A stretch of DNA of 64,000 nt from Caloramator sp. E03 (GCF_006016075.1 NZ_CP040093.1:2273501-2337500); one strand, 5' to 3'; positions 55,293 to 63,872 are shown, numbered from the stretch's first letter. The notes: generated by a model from the sequence alone, not told the origin. A program made the numbers and translations.

Positions 55293-56119
55293 TATTCAAT
55301 GACATCTTTAACGTATTTTGGCAATACGAAACATGCTTTGTGAAGCTCAGGAGTGTAGTATTTTGTATCGAGGTTTGGAATCTTTGAAGTATCAACTTGG
55401 GATGGATCATACTTTTTAGATCCTACTGTGAAGCTCCAGTATCCTCCAGGGTATGTAGGAATAGCTGCCATAAAAAGCTTTGTTATAGGGAATATTGATT
55501 TTGCATCATTAAATACTTTCTTTACAGTATCGGGAAGGAAAAATGGAGTTTCTGTCTGAGCTATGAATAACCCATCTTCAGTTAATGCTTCATATATATC
55601 CTTATAAAAGTTTCCTCCAAACAATCCTTCAGCTATGCTAAATGGATCTGTTGAATCAACAATGATTACATCAAATTCATTTTTGTGTTCTTTAACGTAT
55701 TTTATGCCATCTCCAACGAAAATTTCGCAGCGCTTATCATCAAGAGCACAGCTGATTTCAGGAAGATATTTCTTGCATTCTATTATTACATCTTCATCGA
55801 TTTCGCATAAAACTGCTTTTTCTACAGAAGGATGCTTTAGTATTTCTCTTATAGCTCCTCCGTCTCCTCCACCAACTACTAAAACCTTTTTAGGGTTAGG
55901 GTGAGTAAATAGAGGAATGTGAGTAATCATCTCATGGTATACGAATTCATCTTTTATTGTTGTTTGAACAATTCCATCAAGTACAAGCATTCTTCCAAAG
56001 GCTTCAGTATCTACTATAGCTAAATCTTGAAATTTAGTCTTTTTTCTAACTAAAGTTTCTTTTATTTTATAGGTCATTGCTGCGTTTTCAATTTGCATTT
56101 CCCTAAGCCACATTTCCAT
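55292..56119 (-). CDS. speE: polyamine aminopropyltransferase (spermidine synthase)
   Basis: A 275-residue enzyme transferring the aminopropyl group of decarboxylated SAM to putrescine. It has the [12 protein letters not shown] nucleotide loop, the CEIDEDVI acidic site, [10 protein letters not shown] with catalytic Asp, and [17 protein letters not shown] lies nine bases before the ATG. The usual partner speD (SAM decarboxylase) is not adjacent, so it must lie elsewhere. Confidence 0.94.
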   Translation of the reverse strand: MEMWLREMQIENAAMTYKIKETLVRKKTKFQDLAIVDTEAFGRMLVLDGIVQTTIKDEFVYHEMITHIPLFTHPNPKKVLVVGGGDGGAIREILKHPSVEKAVLCEIDEDVIIECKKYLPEISCALDDKRCEIFVGDGIKYVKEHKNEFDVIIVDSTDPFSIAEGLFGGNFYKDIYEALTEDGLFIAQTETPFFLPDTVKKVFNDAKSIFPITKLFMAAIPTYPGGYWSFTVGSKKYDPSQVDTSKIPNLDTKYYTPELHKACFVLPKYVKDVIE

Positions 56120-56321
56120 AAAGCATCTCTCCTTTCCAGATTCATATCAATCCCTTAATTCACATATTGCATTTTATCATTAAAAATAAAATAATACAAT
56201 AGCAAAGGGGAGCATAACTTTATTATATTTAAGTCAATTAACTTTAAAAAGTAACCGGTCATGATTAAAAGTAGCCACAACGACGGCATGAAAAAGTTTG
56301 TGGTTTATAAAAGGTAACAGG
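56120..56321. other. intergenic region without a gene, partly related to the GTAACCG element
   Basis: The first part of the 592-base gap 56120-56711 has no coding potential. It holds the partial motif AAGTAACCG (56249-56257) and a weak hairpin CCACAA (56275-56280)/TTTGTGG (56298-56304). It looks like remnants of the same repeat family that follows. Confidence 0.4.
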
Positions 56322-56415
56322 AGGGACGGTTACTTATTATATTAAATAAATATAATATTTTATGGATGTCCCCCTAATTTTGCAGATATTGTGTATAAAA
56401 TAAGTAACCGTCCCT
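56322..56415. repeat. inverted pair of AAGTAACCGTCCCT elements
   Basis: AGGGACGGTTACTTAT (56322-56337) is the exact complement of ATAAGTAACCGTCCCT (56400-56415), 62 bases apart, forming a 16-bp arm hairpin. The right arm also matches copy A at 53651. A related ACGAACCGTCCAC lies at 56458-56470. The layout resembles paired REP elements (BIMEs). Confidence 0.65.
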
Positions 56416-56495
56416 TAGCTTGTACTTTTTTCCTTTTTTGTAAAGGTACATTTTCACACGAACCGTCCACAAAAAATGATTATTTCTTTTCTTTA

Positions 56496-56524
56496 TTGAC
56501 ATATAATAATATAGATGATATTCT
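56496..56524 (+). promoter_or_regulatory. promoter of the manganese riboswitch operon
   Basis: A consensus TTGACA (56496-56501), a 17-base spacer and TATTCT (56519-56524). Confidence 0.65.
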
Positions 56525-56548
56525 ATTTTTGTATTAAATAGGTTTCTA

Positions 56549-56642
56549 ATGTTAAGGGGGAGTAGCTGCCTTTTTAGGTGGTAAAGTCAACATGCTGGCA
56601 TTTTGCCTGGCTTTACCTGACTTTGTCAAGTGAGACCTTTAA
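56549..56642 (+). promoter_or_regulatory. yybP-ykoY manganese riboswitch
   Basis: The leader has the conserved segments of this class in order: GGGGGAGTAGC (56556-56566), GTCAACATGCTGGC, GCCTGGCTTTACC, and CTGACTTTGTCAAGTGAGACC ending near 56637. P1 pairs TTAAGG (56552-56557) with CCTTTAA (56636-56642). The 3' arm of P1 is shared with a terminator, so Mn2+ binding should allow read-through. The next gene encodes a UPF0016 protein, a known manganese exporter family, a natural member of this regulon. Confidence 0.92.
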
Positions 56643-56680
56643 CACAGTGGGTTCCCATTGTGTTAAGGTCTTTTATTTTT
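56634..56680 (+). terminator. riboswitch-controlled terminator
   Basis: GACCTTTAACACAGTGGG pairs with CCCATTGTGTTAAGGTC (one bulge, one wobble), followed by TTTTATTTTT. Its 5' arm overlaps aptamer P1. Confidence 0.88.
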
Positions 56681-56711
56681 ACTTTAAATTTAATACGAAG
56701 GAGGCTAATTT

Positions 56712-57377
56712 ATGGCATTTTTGAAAACATTTCTACTTGTTTTAATTGCAGAAATTGGAGACAAAACTCAGCTTATGTGTATGGCCTTTGCAAGCAGATA
56801 TAAGGTTAGAGATGTTGCCCTTGGAGTTGGAGTTGCAATATTTCTTTTAAATGGTATTGCAGTAGCTGTTGGAAGTTTATTAGGTTCTATAATACCTTTT
56901 AACTATATAAAGATAGTGGCAGCAATTTGCTTTATAGCCTTTGGGCTTTGGACTATAAAAGGTGAAGATGAGGATGAAGAGGATGTTGAGAAAAAAACCA
57001 ATTTGGGTCCAGTTATAACAATAGCAGCTACTTTTTTTATTGCAGAACTTGGAGATAAAACTCAGCTTATGACATTAACCCTTGCTGCCAATTTTAAACA
57101 GCCTATTCTTGTACTATTAGGTTCAATCCTTGGAATGTTTGTAGCAGATAGCCTTGGAATTGTTGGAGCAGCATGGCTTAAAAAATATGTACCAGATGCG
57201 TTAATGAAATGGGCAACAGCAATAATATTTTTAGTATTTGGAATAATAACTTTGTATGAGGCAGTTCCTAAAAGCTATCAACGGATGCAGTATATATTAC
57301 CTTTTATATTAGTTCTTGGAATACTTATCTATATAATTGGTTTTAAATATAATAAAAATCAAGAAACTCTTAAATAA
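56712..57377 (+). CDS. UPF0016 (GDT1/MneA-type) manganese exporter
   Basis: A 221-residue membrane protein with two repeated halves, each with the signature E-x-G-D-K-T-Q: LIAEIGDKTQLMCMAF (E14) and IAELGDKTQLMTLTL (about E117). About six helices, with an acidic central loop (EDEDEEDVEKK). The family includes human TMEM165, yeast GDT1 and Vibrio MneA, cation transporters for Mn2+ (or Ca2+)/H+. The manganese riboswitch upstream makes Mn2+ export the likely role here. Confidence 0.92.
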   Translation: MAFLKTFLLVLIAEIGDKTQLMCMAFASRYKVRDVALGVGVAIFLLNGIAVAVGSLLGSIIPFNYIKIVAAICFIAFGLWTIKGEDEDEEDVEKKTNLGPVITIAATFFIAELGDKTQLMTLTLAANFKQPILVLLGSILGMFVADSLGIVGAAWLKKYVPDALMKWATAIIFLVFGIITLYEAVPKSYQRMQYILPFILVLGILIYIIGFKYNKNQETLK

Positions 57378-57403
57378 AAAATGTATAGAATATAAAAATA
57401 GTG

Positions 57404-57436
57404 GGCATAATACTAAGTGGTATTCATGCCTTTTTT
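57404..57436 (+). terminator. terminator after the UPF0016 gene
   Basis: GGCATAATAC (57404-57413) pairs with GTATTCATGCC (57420-57430) with one bulge, then TTTTTT. Confidence 0.75.
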
Positions 57437-57465
57437 AATTTTTTATATAATATTAAAATAAAATT

Positions 57466-57494
57466 GAAGGAAAAAATTACAATATATAGAATAT
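57466..57494 (+). promoter_or_regulatory. sigma-H promoter of the spoIIA operon
   Basis: GAAGGAAAA (57466-57474) and ATAGAATAT (57486-57494) fit the sigma-H boxes RnAGGAwww and RnnGAATww with an 11-base spacer. The spoIIA operon is transcribed by sigma-H with Spo0A in other spore formers. Confidence 0.75.
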
Positions 57495-57523
57495 ATAACT
57501 TATTATGGATTGGGGGGATGTAG

Positions 57524-57859
57524 ATGTATTTAAAATTCAGTAAAAAAGATAATACTATCATAGTTATGATGTCGGGAGAACTTGATCATCACTCAGCAGA
57601 AAACGTGAGAATAAAGATTGACAACAAAATAGATGAATTTGGAAGCAAAAATCTTATTTTTGATTTTTCAGATGTTAATTTTATGGACAGCTCGGGAATT
57701 GGAATTATATTAGGCAGATATAAAAAAATCAATGAGTATGGAGGTAAGGTTGCAATTGTAAATCTTAAGCCTCACATAAAAAGGGTTTTTGAACTTGGGG
57801 GTCTTTTTAAAATAATAAAAGAATATGAAAGCGTTGAAGAAGCTATTTCAAATTTTTAA
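57524..57859 (+). CDS. spoIIAA: anti-sigma F factor antagonist SpoIIAA
   Basis: A 111-residue STAS-domain protein. In its unphosphorylated form it removes SpoIIAB from sigma F in the forespore. The phosphorylated serine is S57 in FMDSSGIG; the opening MYLKFSKKDN and SGELDHHSAE are typical. First of spoIIAA-spoIIAB-sigF, with 12-15 bases between the genes. Confidence 0.95.
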   Translation: MYLKFSKKDNTIIVMMSGELDHHSAENVRIKIDNKIDEFGSKNLIFDFSDVNFMDSSGIGIILGRYKKINEYGGKVAIVNLKPHIKRVFELGGLFKIIKEYESVEEAISNF

Positions 57860-57871
57860 GGGGGATGTACT

Positions 57872-58297
57872 ATGAATCATAATGAGATAAAAGTTGAGTT
57901 TCCAAGCAAATCACAAAATGAAGCTTTTGCAAGGGTTGTTGTTGCAGCTTTTGCTTCACAGCTTGATCCTACGATTGAGGAGCTTGCTGATGTAAAAACA
58001 GCAGTTTCGGAAGCTGTTACTAATGCAATAATACATGGCTATGAAAATACAATAGGTACAGTTACTATAAAATGCAGCATAGATGGAAGAAAGTTGACGG
58101 TAGAGGTAATAGATTATGGAAAGGGAATAGAGGATGTACAGCTTGCAAGGCAACCTCTTTATACATCAAGGCCGGAGCTTGAAAGATCGGGTATGGGATT
58201 TACTGTTATGGAAACTTTTATGGATACCCTTGAGGTGGAATCTAAGTTAGGTGAAGGAACAAGAGTCATAATGACTAAAGAGTTCAAATCTGCATAA
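57872..58297 (+). CDS. spoIIAB: anti-sigma F factor / serine kinase SpoIIAB
   Basis: A 141-residue GHKL ATPase-kinase that holds sigma F inactive and phosphorylates SpoIIAA. The N box is [14 protein letters not shown], the G1 box VIDYGKGI and the G2 box [10 protein letters not shown]. It has the standard length and position. AAGGGGG precedes the ATG. Confidence 0.96.
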   Translation: MNHNEIKVEFPSKSQNEAFARVVVAAFASQLDPTIEELADVKTAVSEAVTNAIIHGYENTIGTVTIKCSIDGRKLTVEVIDYGKGIEDVQLARQPLYTSRPELERSGMGFTVMETFMDTLEVESKLGEGTRVIMTKEFKSA

Positions 58298-58312
58298 CCT
58301 GGGGGAATAGCT

Positions 58313-59071
58313 ATGAAAAGTAATGAGCCAGATAGCAATAGAATTCCAAATCAAGAGGAGATAATGGAACTTGTAAAGAAAAGCCAGATGGGAGATAAAG
58401 AGGCTCAAGATAAACTTGTAAGAGCAAATATTGGTTTGGTTTCTGTTATAGTTAAAAAATTTTTAAACCGTGGATATGAATATGAAGATCTTTTTCAAAT
58501 AGGATGTATAGGACTTATAAAGGCAATAAAGAATTTTAAAAGTGATTTTAATGTTAAGTTCTCTACTTATGCTGTTCCAATGATAATGGGAGAGATAAAG
58601 AGATTCGTAAGGGATGATGGAATAATAAAAGTTAGTAGGAACATGAAAGAGACTGCAAGAAAGGTAAAAATTGCAAAGGAGAAGCTTGTTAAAGAGTATG
58701 GTAGGGAAGTTACTATTGAAGAGATATCAAAAGAACTTAGTATAACATCAGAAGATGTTATACTAAGCCTTGAAAGTTTAAATGCCCCTGAATATCTTTA
58801 TGAAACAATTCATCAGGACGATGGCTCTCCAGTGCTTTTAATTGATAAATTAAGTGAAGAAAAGGATTATGGTTCTGATGTTACAGATAAGGTGGCTCTA
58901 AAGGAGATAATAAATACTTTAGAGCCAAGGGCAAGGCAAATAATAATACTGAGATATTTTAAAGATATGACTCAAAGTCAAATAGCAGAAATACTTGGAA
59001 TATCTCAAGTACAAGTTTCAAGAATTGAAAAGAAGGTACTTGATTATATGAGAAAAACGATGACCTATTAA
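58313..59071 (+). CDS. sigF: RNA polymerase sigma factor F
   Basis: A 252-residue sigma-70 family factor that starts forespore-specific transcription. Region 2 includes GYEYEDLFQIGCIGLIKAI and FSTYAVPMIMGEIKRFVRDD; region 4 has the helix-turn-helix MTQSQIAEILGISQVQVSRI. Part of the spoIIA operon, which ends in a terminator directly after this gene. Confidence 0.96.
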   Translation: MKSNEPDSNRIPNQEEIMELVKKSQMGDKEAQDKLVRANIGLVSVIVKKFLNRGYEYEDLFQIGCIGLIKAIKNFKSDFNVKFSTYAVPMIMGEIKRFVRDDGIIKVSRNMKETARKVKIAKEKLVKEYGREVTIEEISKELSITSEDVILSLESLNAPEYLYETIHQDDGSPVLLIDKLSEEKDYGSDVTDKVALKEIINTLEPRARQIIILRYFKDMTQSQIAEILGISQVQVSRIEKKVLDYMRKTMTY

Positions 59072-59096
59072 ACCACAGCTTTGGCTGTGGTTTTTT
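59071..59096 (+). terminator. terminator of the spoIIA operon
   Basis: AACCACAGC (59071-59079) pairs perfectly with GCTGTGGTT (59084-59092), then a T run. It separates spoIIA from the spoVA genes. Confidence 0.88.
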
Positions 59097-59146
59097 GTAT
59101 TAAATAAGCATTTTTATGGGAAACTATAGATAGTGGAGGTGGTTTT

Positions 59147-59290
59147 ATGTTTTACAAGTCAAAGAGGCAAGATATTTCTAATATAAAACAAATAGAAGAC
59201 AAAAATTCAAGATATGATTATGGTAAGGTAAAGGTAGATTTAGCATCGGGGTTGGTTGGGGATAATGAAAAAATTAGGGATAGCAGGTGA
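59147..59290 (+). CDS. 47-aa protein leading the spoVA operon
   Basis: A short frame encoding MFYKSKRQDISNIKQI up to VGDNEKIRDSR. It has a strong GGAGGTGG ribosome site seven bases before its ATG, and its stop lies within the ribosome site of spoVAC, four bases before that start. It is charged and hydrophilic, without cysteine or membrane segment. I do not recognise a family. The arrangement suggests a translated leader gene of the spoVA operon, possibly a forespore protein. GGAAACTATA (59119-59128) resembles a sigma-F -10 box but leaves almost no leader. Confidence 0.55.
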   Translation: MFYKSKRQDISNIKQIEDKNSRYDYGKVKVDLASGLVGDNEKIRDSR

Positions 59291-59294
59291 TACT

Positions 59295-59759
59295 ATGGAA
59301 AAAAAGTTAGAGAAAAGATTAAGTGAAGAGTTTAAAAATATGGTAGATAAAAATAATCCTGAGTCTTCTATTATAAAAGATTGTATTTATGCCTTTGTAA
59401 TAGGAGGTCTTATATGCGATGTTGGACAATTTTTTATGAATTTATTTCTATCCCTTGGAGTACCACAAGAAAATGTAGGATATTATGTTGCTACTGTGAT
59501 GGTATTTCTTGGGGCATTTTTAACTGGTTTAGGAATTTATGATAATATTGCAAAATACGCAGGAGCAGGTACAATAGTGCCTATTACAGGTTTTGCAAAT
59601 TCTATTGTTTCGCCTGCAATGGAGTTTAAAAGGGAAGGATATATACTTGGAGTAGGCGCAAGGATGTTTATAATTGCAGGGCCTGTACTTGTATATGGCA
59701 TTTCTTCCTCAGTAATTGTTGGAATAATATATTATTTCATAAAGTATTTTGCAAAATGA
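59295..59759 (+). CDS. spoVAC: stage V sporulation protein AC
   Basis: A 154-residue integral membrane protein of the spore dipicolinic acid channel, expressed in the forespore and sitting in the inner spore membrane. Blocks VIGGLICDVGQFF, LTGLGIYDNIAKYAGAGT and PITGFANSI are characteristic. I start at ATG 59295 after AGGTG; ATG 59265 is possible but overlaps the 47-aa gene deeply. First of the spoVAC-spoVAD-spoVAE set. Confidence 0.93.
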   Translation: MEKKLEKRLSEEFKNMVDKNNPESSIIKDCIYAFVIGGLICDVGQFFMNLFLSLGVPQENVGYYVATVMVFLGAFLTGLGIYDNIAKYAGAGTIVPITGFANSIVSPAMEFKREGYILGVGARMFIIAGPVLVYGISSSVIVGIIYYFIKYFAK

Positions 59760-59768
59760 GGTGAAAAG

Positions 59769-60785
59769 ATGGCTGTAAAAAAAATTGGTGTTCAAACTAT
59801 AAAGTTTTATAATCCACCATCTATAATAGAAACAGCTACAATAACTGGTTCTAAAGAAGGGCAAGGACCTCTTGGAGAGTATTTTGATGTTGTTTTAAGT
59901 GATGATTTATACGGTGAAAAATCTTGGGAAAAGGCAGAAAGTAAGATGACGAGGGAAGCAGTAAAGCTTGCTATAAATAAAGCAAATCTTCACCCAGAAG
60001 ATATAGATTATATGTTTTCAGGAGATCTTTTAAATCAAATAATATCATCAAGTTTTGCAGCAAGGGAACTTCAGATACCTTTCTTTGGACTTTATGGTGC
60101 CTGTTCTACAATGACAGAATCATTAAGCCTTTCTGCTATAGTTATAGATGGTGGATATGCAGATTATGTAATTGCTGCAACATCAAGTCATTTTGCATCT
60201 GCAGAAAGACAGTACAGATTTCCTCTTGAATATGGGGGACAAAGGCCTCCAACATCACAGTGGACAGTTACAGGGGCAGGTGCAGCTCTTTTATCATCTA
60301 AAGGTGATGGCCCATATATAACTTATGCTACTACTGGAAGAGTATTAGATTTTGGGGTTAAGGATGCCAATAACATGGGAGCAGCTATGGCACCTGCAGC
60401 TGCTGATACAATATTAAGGCATTTTAAAGATACAGGATTTAAACCTTCAGATTATGACCTTATTATAACTGGGGATCTTGGCAAAGTTGGCAAGGAGCTT
60501 GCAGTTGAGCTTGTTAAAAAAGGAGGTTATGATATTTCAGGCATTTATACAGACTGTGGAGTTGAGATATATGATCTTTCTGATCAAGATGTTCATGCAG
60601 GAGCGAGTGGATGCGGTTGTTCAGCTGTTGTGTTTTGTGGATATCTTTACAGGGCATTAAAAGAAGGTAAATTTAAAAAGATACTCCTAATATCAACGGG
60701 TGCATTGCTTAGTCCAACAAGCAGCCAACAGGGAGAGTCTATTCCTGGCATAGCTCATGCAGTTACAATTGAAAGGAGTGTATGA
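59769..60785 (+). CDS. spoVAD: stage V sporulation protein AD
   Basis: A 338-residue soluble thiolase-fold protein that binds dipicolinic acid and works with the SpoVA membrane parts in loading the spore. Characteristic segments are GPLGEYFDVVLSDDLYGE, FFGLYGACSTMTESLSL and HAGASGCGCSAVVFCGY. AGGTGA is nine bases before the ATG, and only nine bases separate it from spoVAC. Confidence 0.95.
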   Translation: MAVKKIGVQTIKFYNPPSIIETATITGSKEGQGPLGEYFDVVLSDDLYGEKSWEKAESKMTREAVKLAINKANLHPEDIDYMFSGDLLNQIISSSFAARELQIPFFGLYGACSTMTESLSLSAIVIDGGYADYVIAATSSHFASAERQYRFPLEYGGQRPPTSQWTVTGAGAALLSSKGDGPYITYATTGRVLDFGVKDANNMGAAMAPAAADTILRHFKDTGFKPSDYDLIITGDLGKVGKELAVELVKKGGYDISGIYTDCGVEIYDLSDQDVHAGASGCGCSAVVFCGYLYRALKEGKFKKILLISTGALLSPTSSQQGESIPGIAHAVTIERSV

Positions 60786-60786
60786 T

Positions 60787-61143
60787 ATGGATTATATTAG
60801 GGCCTTTATAGTTGGAGGCTTTATTTGTGTAATAGGACAAATACTTATGGATAAAACTAAACTAACTCCTGCAAGAATACTTGTTGCCTTTGTAACTTTA
60901 GGAGTTATACTTGGAGCACTTGGGTTTTATGAGCCTCTTGTAAAATATGGTAAAGCAGGTGCTACAGTTCCTCTCCCTGGATTTGGCTATTCACTTGCTA
61001 AAGGAGCTTTTAAAGGAGTAGATGAGTATGGGCTTATAGGGGCTTTTACAGGAGGTGTTACAGGTACTGCAGCAGGGATTGCAGCAGCGGTATTTTTTGG
61101 TTATATAATGGCTATAATATTTAGTCCTAAAATGAAAAAATAG
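60787..61143 (+). CDS. spoVAE: stage V sporulation protein AE (SpoVAEB, membrane)
   Basis: A 118-residue membrane protein paralogous to SpoVAC (IVGGFICVIGQILMDK, GATVPLPGFGYSLAKGA). It is part of the dipicolinic acid channel. The ATG at 60787 follows AGGAG by eight bases, and it starts one base after the spoVAD stop. Confidence 0.93.
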   Translation: MDYIRAFIVGGFICVIGQILMDKTKLTPARILVAFVTLGVILGALGFYEPLVKYGKAGATVPLPGFGYSLAKGAFKGVDEYGLIGAFTGGVTGTAAGIAAAVFFGYIMAIIFSPKMKK

Positions 61144-61154
61144 GAGTATAAATT

Positions 61155-61715
61155 ATGAAAAGAAAAGTTATATTAGTTACTGATGGAGATTTATGTGCTA
61201 AAAAGGCAGTTGAAATTGCAACTGCTAATATAGGAGGAAGGTGTATATCAAGGTCAGCAGGTAATCCTACACTCCTTAGTGGGGAGGAGATAGTTGAATA
61301 TATAAAACAGGCAAAAAATGATCCTGTTGTTGTAATGGTTGATGACAGAGGAAATACAAACAAAGGGAGTGGGGAGGAGGCAATGGAATATATTTTAAAA
61401 TGTGATGATATAGAAGTATTAGGTGTTATTGCTGTGGCATCTAATACAAATGGAGTTACTGGCATAAAAGTTGATTACTCTATAGATAGAAATGGTAAAG
61501 TAACTAAAAATGCAGTAGACAAACATGGAATTGAAAAAAAAGATAAGATTGTAAAAGGAGATACAGTTGATGTACTAAATAAAGTTAAGGTACCTTTAAT
61601 AATAGGAATAGGAGATATAGGGAAAATGGATGGATATGATGATACCGATATTGGTGCTCCTATAATTACAAAAGCTATGGAAATGATATTAGAGAATAGA
61701 AAAAATATAGAATAA
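61155..61715 (+). CDS. spoVAEA: stage V sporulation protein AE-A (SpoVAEA, soluble)
   Basis: A 186-residue soluble protein: VILVTDGDLCAKKAVEIA at the start, GGRCISRSAGNPTLLSGEE, VVVMVDDRGN, VLGVIAVASN and IIGIGDIGKMDG. These match the SpoVAEA protein of Bacillus, which is needed for normal germination responses. It lies eleven bases after spoVAE with AGGAG as site. The operon ends here in a terminator. Confidence 0.85.
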   Translation: MKRKVILVTDGDLCAKKAVEIATANIGGRCISRSAGNPTLLSGEEIVEYIKQAKNDPVVVMVDDRGNTNKGSGEEAMEYILKCDDIEVLGVIAVASNTNGVTGIKVDYSIDRNGKVTKNAVDKHGIEKKDKIVKGDTVDVLNKVKVPLIIGIGDIGKMDGYDDTDIGAPIITKAMEMILENRKNIE

Positions 61716-61743
61716 GAAAAGAAATAATTTGAAATTTATTATT

Positions 61744-61761
61744 AGGGCATTTGCCCTTTTT
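61744..61761 (+). terminator. terminator of the spoVA operon
   Basis: AGGGC (61744-61748) pairs with GCCCT (61753-61757) around four bases, followed by a T run. Confidence 0.75.
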
Positions 61762-61974
61762 ATATTTAGTTTACTTGTTATTTAAATCATAGATTCATAT
61801 TGACTTGAAGTTAACTCAAAGTGTTATAATACTATATTGGGGTATATAATATGTAGTTCTAATGAGTTTTTTGTGTTCTTGTGAAAAAAAGTTTAAAAAT
61901 GGAGAACATTATTTAGAAATAGAAGCATTTAAAATGGTATTTTGCAATAAATCAAGGTAGGATAGGGGGAAGTA

Positions 61975-62808
61975 ATGTTGTTGTTTAGGGAAATATCTAT
62001 AAAGGATAAGGAGCTTTTTAAGAATATTGAATATATAAGTTCAGATTATGTATTTTCATATATTTATATGTACAGTGAGCTATACAAATTAAAAATATAT
62101 CATGATGATAGGACAATAATTATACACTCAGGAGCTCAAAAGCCCTCTTTCTATATGCCCTTGGGTGATACGGAATATGGTATAAAACTTATTTTAAAAT
62201 ACTGTCAAAGGCAAAAGATTAAACCTCATTTTACAAAGATACCAGTTAGCCATATTGAAATATTTAAAGCTATGAATTTTAAAATAAAGGAAGATAGAAA
62301 TTCATTTGACTACATTTACTCTAACTTGGCTTTATCTACTTATGAAGGTCCGAAGTTTCAAAAGCAGAGGAACAATGTTGCAAATTATCTAAAAACAAAT
62401 ACTCCAATTTATAGCTGTGATATAGTTAATAACATTGAAAAATGTAAAGAATTTACACTGAAATACTATGCTGGAACTGATGTTGTGCAGCCTACTTTAA
62501 AAATACTTGATTGTATAGAGGAGTTTAATTTAAAGGGAGGCATAGTATGGAATGGCAGCGATATTAATGCATACAATATATATGAAATAATATCTGACAA
62601 TATGGCCATTTCCCATGTAGAACTTACTAATAATAGCCACAGGGGAGTTCATGCATATATGATAAATGAGATGTCTAAAAATATGGATGTTGAATTTATT
62701 AACAAGGAGGATGATATGGGCTTACCCGGACTTAGAAGGTTTAAAGAGAGGTACAATCCTTATGCTCTTCTTGTAAAGTATTCTGCATATCCTAATTTTC
62801 ATCTATAG
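61975..62808 (+). CDS. DUF2156 (phosphatidylglycerol lysyltransferase C-domain-like) protein
   Basis: A 277-residue soluble protein with two GNAT-like folds, as in the aminoacyl-transferase half of MprF: FQKQRNNVANYL and SHRGVHAYMINE, ending PGLRRFKERYNP. It lacks the membrane half, so the lipid lysyltransfer reaction is not assured. GGGGGAAGTA precedes the ATG. The 145-base leader may start from TTGACT (61800) and TATAAT (61825-61830) with a long 19-base spacer. Confidence 0.8.
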   Translation: MLLFREISIKDKELFKNIEYISSDYVFSYIYMYSELYKLKIYHDDRTIIIHSGAQKPSFYMPLGDTEYGIKLILKYCQRQKIKPHFTKIPVSHIEIFKAMNFKIKEDRNSFDYIYSNLALSTYEGPKFQKQRNNVANYLKTNTPIYSCDIVNNIEKCKEFTLKYYAGTDVVQPTLKILDCIEEFNLKGGIVWNGSDINAYNIYEIISDNMAISHVELTNNSHRGVHAYMINEMSKNMDVEFINKEDDMGLPGLRRFKERYNPYALLVKYSAYPNFHL

Positions 62809-62811
62809 AAT

Positions 62812-62837
62812 AAAAAGGAAGGTAAACCTTCCTTTTT
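62812..62837. terminator. bidirectional terminator
   Basis: AAAAAGGAAGG (62812-62822) pairs perfectly with CCTTCCTTTTT (62827-62837) between convergent genes. Confidence 0.88.
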
Positions 62838-62846
62838 ATAATGAAA

Positions 62847-63872
62847 TTAAATATACATCTGATCCCAATATCTTATCATTTTTGAGCCCCATTTTACATC
62901 TATTGATGGCAGTGGTAAGTTATAAGCTAACTTTAAAGATAATTCTAACATATTTACGCCTGCACCAAGGTTAGCAACCAATGAACCTGATACCCTAGGG
63001 TTTATTTCGATTAGCTTTGGTTTACCGTCCTGTGCATATTTAAACTGTATATTTATATTATAAGAAAGGTTTAAAGCTTTAATTATTCTTTTTGATATAT
63101 CAATTATTTCCTCATTCTTTTCTATAATAGATTTAACTGCTACTCCCATAGATGTTTCTACTCTACGTCGGGGAATAGTAACAATTGTTTCGCCATCTTT
63201 ACAAACACAATCCACACTATATTCATCGCCTGGCAAGTATTCCATAACGAGAATATCTGGAATATCATTGTAATGTTTCAAGTAACTTTTTAACATTTTC
63301 CAAGATATTTTAGTGTTTAGCCCTTCGTTTAAAATATCAACCTTTTCATCTGTTATTATATAGAATCCTTTACTACCTTCAGAAGATGCAGGCTTCATAC
63401 ATACTGTTTTGTCAGGATACCCAAGGTTTTGTATAGCTTTTTCAATTTCATCCAATGTAGATACACATATATATTCAGGTATGAAATCGCAACAAGCAAA
63501 ATAATCATATAAGGCTTTCTTGTTATTTGCAATACTAAGCTTTTCAGTATCAGGTGTTACTATTATTTTTACTCCTAATTTATCAAATATTGGAATGTTT
63601 TTTGATAATGGAACTAATTCATCACCGTATTGTGGTATTAAAGTAGTAATTCTTTCATTTTGACAAATAACTTTTATTTTTTCTATATAATCTGGGGCTT
63701 CTCCATTAGGTACTATATATTTCTTATCAGATATTGAAAAGCCTAAGGAATTTTTATTTTTCCTATCAGCTGTAACTATATCTATATTAATATCATTAAT
63801 ATTCTTTAGCATTTTTAAGTCCGATATTGTGCCCATACTGTCTGATATTGTCCATAATACTTTTAAGTTCAT
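62847..63872 (-). CDS. ATP-grasp carboxylate ligase, CarB-like
   Basis: A 341-residue enzyme of the ATP-grasp superfamily, joining a carboxylate to an amine or thiol through an acylphosphate. Visible parts are the pre-ATP domain (VLWTISDSMGTIS), the ATP loop KPASSEGSKG, DILVMEYLPGDEYSVD and the metal site IEINPRVSGS. Such free-standing members act in surface polysaccharide or peptide synthesis; the substrate is unknown. GGAGG precedes the ATG. It is convergent with the DUF2156 gene. Confidence 0.8.
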   Translation of the reverse strand: MNLKVLWTISDSMGTISDLKMLKNINDINIDIVTADRKNKNSLGFSISDKKYIVPNGEAPDYIEKIKVICQNERITTLIPQYGDELVPLSKNIPIFDKLGVKIIVTPDTEKLSIANNKKALYDYFACCDFIPEYICVSTLDEIEKAIQNLGYPDKTVCMKPASSEGSKGFYIITDEKVDILNEGLNTKISWKMLKSYLKHYNDIPDILVMEYLPGDEYSVDCVCKDGETIVTIPRRRVETSMGVAVKSIIEKNEEIIDISKRIIKALNLSYNINIQFKYAQDGKPKLIEINPRVSGSLVANLGAGVNMLELSLKLAYNLPLPSIDVKWGSKMIRYWDQMYI

